From positions 186,001 to 250,000 of the forward strand of contig NZ_BAPV01000003.1 of NCBI RefSeq assembly GCF_025995175.1: 64,000 nt of DNA. The letters are read 5' to 3'. The notes below the pieces were generated by a model. The model had not been told where the DNA came from. It saw only the letters and a list, made by a program, of their open reading frames with translations, and did not search any database. The position numbers and the translations under genes were made by a program. Positions 60,211-64,000 of the stretch are shown here, one piece after another. This stretch comes from Asaia krungthepensis NRIC 0535. Its GTDB lineage: Bacteria; Pseudomonadota; Alphaproteobacteria; Acetobacterales; Acetobacteraceae. The number at the start of each line of letters is the position of its first letter. Position 1 is the stretch's first letter.

Positions 60211-61656
60211 TCAGCCCTCGAGCATGCGACGCAGCAGTTCCACATCCTCAGCAAAAGCAACGTCACGCTCCATCAACTCCTGAACGCGCGAGACGGCATG
60301 CATGACTGTCGTATGGTCGCGATTGCCGAATTTTCGCCCGATCTCTGGCAGGGAGCGGCTCGTGAGCTGCTTGGCGAGGAACATGGCGACCTGACGCGGC
60401 CGTGCAACGGCCCGCGCGCGACGCGCCGAGGACATGTCCGTCAGGCGGATGTTCCAGTGCTCGGAGACCTTGCGCTGGATCTCCTCGATCGTCACACGAC
60501 GATCATGCGCCTTGAGGATGTCATGCAGGACATCCTGCGTGCTTTCCAGCGTGACAGGGCGGCCGAACAGATTGGCATGCGCGATCAGACGATTGAGCGC
60601 ACCCTCGAGTTCGCGCACATTCGAGGTGATCTTGTGGGCGAGGAATTCGAGCACCTTGGCGGGCACGGCCACACCAGAGGCCTGCGCCTTTGCCTCGAGG
60701 ATGGAGATACGCAGCTCGAACGTCGTGGCATGGATATCTGCCACCATGCCGCATCCGAGACGGGTGCGCAGGCGGTCTTCAAGCCCGGAGAGATCGGAGG
60801 GTGATTTATCGGCACTGACCACGATCTGCCGTCCGGCATCGACCAGAGCATTGAACGTATGGAAGAATTCTTCCTGCGTATTGTCCTTGCCGATCAGGAA
60901 CTGGAGATCATCGATCATGAGCACGTCGACCGAGCGAAGCTGCTCCTTGAACTCCATGGTCGATTGCGAGCGGATGGCCGCGATGAAACGATACATGAAT
61001 TTCTCAGCGGACATATAGGCCACCGAGACGCGTCCGCCACTCGTCAGTTCCGAGCCGATTGCATGCATCAGATGCGTCTTGCCCAGCCCGACCCCACCAT
61101 AAAGGAAGAGAGGATTGAAACCCGGGCTCGACGGCTTTTCAGCCACACGTCGGGCGCACGCATAGGCAAACTCGTTCGGCTTGCCCACCACAAAACTGTC
61201 GAAAGTGAAGCGTGGGTCAAGGGGAGCGGCCAGATCGTGGCGGGCATCCTGAACGGTCGAAGCCGGAGCGATCGGTGCTTCAACCTCGACAACTGGCGCA
61301 GGGGCCTCAACCGCCACCGGCGCGGCCAGACCGTCTCCGACGCGCTGGACCTGAAGCTCGACGTGGTGAACAGCCCGATTCTCGTTGCGCCACAATTCCT
61401 GGAGACGGTCGCCGTACTGGCCCCGCACCCAGTCACGCAGAAAGCGCGTCGGGAGAAAGAGCGTTATCTCATCTTCCTCAAGCGGGCCGAGCACAATCTG
61501 CTGAAGCCAGGTACGGTATTCGACATCGCCGACCTCGACACGCAGCCTTTCGCGCACCTTGAGCCATTGGGCCGCAAGTGCAGGCTCGGTCCCGGTGGTG
61601 CATGAAACCGTCTCTGTCATTGCAGGAAGATCCGTATGAGACCCTTCGTCCGCCAT
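60211..61656 (-). CDS. dnaA: Chromosomal replication initiator DnaA
   Basis: The 481-residue initiator has domain I (about 20-90, VGDVEYRTWLQQIVLGPLEE), a variable Ala-Pro-Val linker, the AAA+ domain with Walker A GGVGLGKTHL and Walker B LMIDDLQFL, and a C-terminal DNA-binding domain with SLPEIGRKFGNRDHTTVMHAVSRV. I chose ATG 61656 with GGGGGAG upstream; ATG 61620 is the alternative, while an earlier in-frame codon at 61704 has no support. rpsT and its terminator lie upstream on the same strand. Confidence 0.95.
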   Translation of the reverse strand: MADEGSHTDLPAMTETVSCTTGTEPALAAQWLKVRERLRVEVGDVEYRTWLQQIVLGPLEEDEITLFLPTRFLRDWVRGQYGDRLQELWRNENRAVHHVELQVQRVGDGLAAPVAVEAPAPVVEVEAPIAPASTVQDARHDLAAPLDPRFTFDSFVVGKPNEFAYACARRVAEKPSSPGFNPLFLYGGVGLGKTHLMHAIGSELTSGGRVSVAYMSAEKFMYRFIAAIRSQSTMEFKEQLRSVDVLMIDDLQFLIGKDNTQEEFFHTFNALVDAGRQIVVSADKSPSDLSGLEDRLRTRLGCGMVADIHATTFELRISILEAKAQASGVAVPAKVLEFLAHKITSNVRELEGALNRLIAHANLFGRPVTLESTQDVLHDILKAHDRRVTIEEIQRKVSEHWNIRLTDMSSARRARAVARPRQVAMFLAKQLTSRSLPEIGRKFGNRDHTTVMHAVSRVQELMERDVAFAEDVELLRRMLEG

Positions 61657-61810
61657 CACTCCCCCGAGTTGTACCAAAAGACACGACAGGAGCCAGCACG
61701 ACACAAGACGTTCGACCGACCTGAGGCCCGATTAAAGGGCTGACAGGATAGGGCAAACGGATTGCAGGAGGCAAGCTTATCCGGCGGGCCATGATGCTGG
61801 ACCACCGGCG

Positions 61811-61854
61811 AAAAAAAAGAACGGATATGGTCATGTGACCACACCCGTTCTTTT
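61811..61854 (-). terminator. Terminator of rpsT
   Basis: On the minus strand AAAAGAACGG and CCGTTCTTTT form a ten-base stem with an inner TGGTCA/TGACCA, and eight T follow (plus-strand A-run 61811-61818). It lies 51 bases after the rpsT stop and separates it from dnaA. Confidence 0.85.
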
Positions 61855-61904
61855 ATAGGCTCAGACAAGACAGATCCCGCTGCGGGAGCTGTCCGTTGTT
61901 CTGA

Positions 61905-62174
61905 TCAGGCCGAAGCCAGAGCCTTGATGCGAGCCGAAAGGCGCGACAGCTTGCGGCTGACCGTATTGGCGGCCAGAACGCCCTTGCCGACAGCGCGCTG
62001 CATTTCCGGCTGGGCGGCACGGAATGCGTCGTTCGCAGCAGCCTTGTCACCCGAAAGGATGGCGCTCTCGACCTTCTTGACGAAGGTGCGGACGCGGGAC
62101 ATGCGGGAAACGTTGCGCTCACGACGACGCTCGTTCTGACGGATGCGCTTGCGCGCAGAGGCGGTGTTAGCCAT
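61905..62174 (-). CDS. rpsT: 30S ribosomal protein S20
   Basis: The 89-residue basic, helical protein begins [21 protein letters not shown] and ends with [17 protein letters not shown]. It binds 16S rRNA. Position between mutM and dnaA is the common alphaproteobacterial order. Confidence 0.96.
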   Translation of the reverse strand: MANTASARKRIRQNERRRERNVSRMSRVRTFVKKVESAILSGDKAAANDAFRAAQPEMQRAVGKGVLAANTVSRKLSRLSARIKALASA

Positions 62175-62308
62175 TTCTACTCTTCAGCCCTGTTCTGTTC
62201 GGCTTGTTAGGTCATCTTGCGATGACAATAAAGCATACCGGCCAATCGTCCCGTAAGAGACGCAGAGCCAGCGGAGGGCTCGCCTTTAGTCCAGTTTCAC
62301 GCTGCCAG

Positions 62309-63172
62309 TCAAGCGTCCTCTAAAGAAAGTGGCGGCTGGCGTCTCGGACAATAGAAACTGGAACGGCCTGCCTGCACCAGACGCCTGATCCCGGCACAGG
62401 CGGGATAACCCGGACATTCGGGGCAAGGCTGTCCCTCGCGGCCATAGACCTGATGCAGATCCTGAAAGGCTCCGGGATTACCGTCGGCGTCCACGTAATC
62501 CCGCAGGGTAGAGCCTCCCGCGTTGATCGCCTCGAGCAGTACGGCTGGCGTCACCTCTGCCAGTTTCCCGATCTCGCCTGGGGTCAGGGATGAGGCCAGA
62601 CGCTCCGGATGAACTCCCGACCGGAAGAGGATTTCGGACACATATATATTGCCTAGCCCCGCCACCACGTGCTGGTCGAGCAGCGCGGTCTTGATGGGGC
62701 TTCGTTTGCGGTGGAGCCGGGCATGAAGATAGGCCGCGTCGAATTCGGGCTCCAGCGGATCAGCACCGAGTGCACGCAGCAAGGCATGGTCGCGCTCCCT
62801 GCCTGAATCGGCCAGGAGGAAACAGCCAAACCGACGCGGATCGACCAGACCGATATGGGTGCCATTATCAAGACGAAGCGTCACATGCTCATGACGCAGG
62901 GGTTCGTAATCCTGCTCCGGACCCGGGGTTATCCGGATACGTCCGCTCATGCCGAGATGGATCAGCAGCGTGGGGCCGCGGACGAGACTGATCAGCATGT
63001 ATTTGCCCAGACGCCGGGCACCACGTATCTTTTTACCGTCGGCCCTGATCGAGAGATCATCGGGCACGGGCCAGCGCAGATCGTTGCGGATTTCGGTTCT
63101 GATGATACGGCGCCCGGCAAGCGCCGCCCTCAACCCGTTCAGGATGGTTTCAACTTCTGGTAGCTCTGGCAT
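62309..63172 (-). CDS. mutM: Formamidopyrimidine-DNA glycosylase
   Basis: The 287-residue bifunctional glycosylase/lyase removes 8-oxoguanine. The catalytic Pro2-Glu3 is in MPELPEVET, the Lys in RRLGKYMLI region is present, and the C-terminal zinc finger shows CPECPGYPACAG and FYCPRRQ. The start must be ATG 63172, since Pro2 is the nucleophile; the codon at 63187 adds five residues that would block it. It is divergent from ubiE by 30 bases. Confidence 0.95.
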   Translation of the reverse strand: MPELPEVETILNGLRAALAGRRIIRTEIRNDLRWPVPDDLSIRADGKKIRGARRLGKYMLISLVRGPTLLIHLGMSGRIRITPGPEQDYEPLRHEHVTLRLDNGTHIGLVDPRRFGCFLLADSGRERDHALLRALGADPLEPEFDAAYLHARLHRKRSPIKTALLDQHVVAGLGNIYVSEILFRSGVHPERLASSLTPGEIGKLAEVTPAVLLEAINAGGSTLRDYVDADGNPGAFQDLHQVYGREGQPCPECPGYPACAGIRRLVQAGRSSFYCPRRQPPLSLEDA

Positions 63173-63202
63173 CTTGGGTGCTGACACTATATCCAGAGAG
63201 AC

Positions 63203-63988
63203 ATGACCGACAACGCATCATTTCCCCATTCCGAATCAGATCACCCCGCACGCGAGGAGACGACCGATTTCGGTTATCGCTCGGTGCCACGGGCCGAGAA
63301 GAAGCCGCTGGTGCGCGCCGTGTTCGATAGCGTGGCAGGCCGCTACGACGTCATGAACGATGTCATGTCGCTTGGCATCCATCGCGTCTGGAAGCGCATC
63401 TTCATCAATACCCTGGCGCCGCGTCGCGATCTGAAGCTTCTCGATCTGGCGGGCGGCACTGGTGACATCAGTTTCGGCTGGCTACGGAATAATGGGGGCC
63501 CGGTTCTCCTGACCGACATCAACGCCTCCATGCTCGAAGTCGGACGCACGCGCGCTGCGAGCAAGGGCTATCTCAGCGATATCGAGTTTTCGGTGGTTGA
63601 TGCGGAAGCCATTCCCCTGCCAGACCGTAGCGTGGACCGCGTGTCGATCGCGTTCGGGCTGCGCAACTGTACCGACAAGGATGCCGTGCTGCGCGAGGCG
63701 CGTCGCGTGCTGCGACCGGGCGGCAAATTCTGCTGTCTCGAATTCTCCCGCGTGCAGGTGGCCGCGCTCGCTCCCGTTTATGATGCGTGGTCATTCGGCG
63801 TTCTGCCGAAAATGGGCCAGATCATCGCCAAGGATGCCGAGAGCTATCGCTATCTTGCCGAAAGCATCCGCACATTCCCCGAGCAGGATGTGCTGGCAGC
63901 CATGATGCGTGACGCCGGGCTGGAAAAGGTAAGCTATCAGAACCTGTCGGGCGGTATCGCTGCCATTCACTCGGGCTGGAAACTCTGA
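63203..63988 (+). CDS. ubiE: Ubiquinone/menaquinone C-methyltransferase
   Basis: The 261-residue SAM-dependent enzyme methylates the quinone ring. Blocks are GYRSVPRAEKKPLVRAVFDSVAGRYDVMNDVMSLGIHRVWK, the SAM motif LDLAGGTGDIS, and VSIAFGLRNCTD; the last residues AAIHSGWKL match the family end. A ubiB-type gene would be expected next, beyond the window edge. Confidence 0.96.
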   Translation: MTDNASFPHSESDHPAREETTDFGYRSVPRAEKKPLVRAVFDSVAGRYDVMNDVMSLGIHRVWKRIFINTLAPRRDLKLLDLAGGTGDISFGWLRNNGGPVLLTDINASMLEVGRTRAASKGYLSDIEFSVVDAEAIPLPDRSVDRVSIAFGLRNCTDKDAVLREARRVLRPGGKFCCLEFSRVQVAALAPVYDAWSFGVLPKMGQIIAKDAESYRYLAESIRTFPEQDVLAAMMRDAGLEKVSYQNLSGGIAAIHSGWKL

Positions 63989-64000
63989 CCCTGCATGCGC

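Noticed and set aside
61657-61904. oriC between dnaA and rpsT
   Set aside because: I found no exact DnaA box in the gap; only TTATCCGGC appears, which fits the REP-like core better.

Overview
The window is a stretch of core chromosome from a GC-rich alphaproteobacterium. The best fit is an acetic acid bacterium or close relative (Acetobacteraceae). The reasons are the alphaproteobacterial gene orders (ppiD-trpEGDC, tpiA-secG-pyrG-kdsA-eno-ftsB, pdhA-pdhB-pdhC-lpd-lipA, ubiE/mutM/rpsT/dnaA/dnaN/recF), a pyruvate dehydrogenase E1 beta subunit carrying its own lipoyl domain, a GAAC-N7-GAAC LexA box, and a DUF2849-cysI-DUF934 sulfite reductase set. The genus is an inference; no rRNA, tRNA, phage, insertion sequence or CRISPR array was seen.

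Layout. 1-4.6 kb: end of an unidentified gene, methylthioribose kinase, a flavin reductase, and a sulfite reductase operon with a recognisable promoter. 4.7-9 kb: an outer-membrane alginate-export-type channel, a dicarboxylate symporter with a long palindrome-rich upstream region, and glucokinase. 9.1-11.3 kb: a short-chain dehydrogenase divergent from a GNAT-type acyltransferase of the family that includes bacterial ceramide synthases. 11.4-16.2 kb: nrdR-nusB-thiL, a copper-chaperone-like protein, recQ and an OmpA lipoprotein. 16.3-20.5 kb: cydDC, a structured RNA candidate and a His/Met-rich secreted protein. 20.6-27.2 kb: the pyruvate dehydrogenase operon pdhABC-lpd-lipA plus a COQ10-type protein. 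27.3-33.4 kb: ppiD-trpEGDC.

33.6-41.5 kb: tpiA, secG, pyrG, kdsA, an OsmC protein, eno, ftsB, rpmG and lexA, so triose and enolase steps of glycolysis, CTP and KDO synthesis, division and the SOS regulator lie together. 41.5-51 kb: a MocR regulator divergent from an EamA exporter, a lipoprotein, pgsA, uvrC, an M19 dipeptidase, exonuclease III, an orphan response regulator and a YkuD-type transpeptidase. 51.2-57.4 kb: a cation:proton antiporter, an RsmB-type rRNA methyltransferase, guaB and a glycerophosphotransferase-like protein. 57.9-64 kb: recF, dnaN, dnaA, rpsT and mutM on the minus strand, with ubiE divergent at the end.

Most genes are ordinary housekeeping genes. The points worth a second look are in small things: the acyltransferase/SDR pair, a multi-hairpin RNA candidate before cydD, a His/Met-rich secreted protein, a PCuAC protein lacking the usual methionine ligands, REP-like TTATCCGGC elements near gene ends, DnaA boxes ahead of uvrC, and a GATC-dense gap beside recF. 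I did not find a convincing new multi-gene system.
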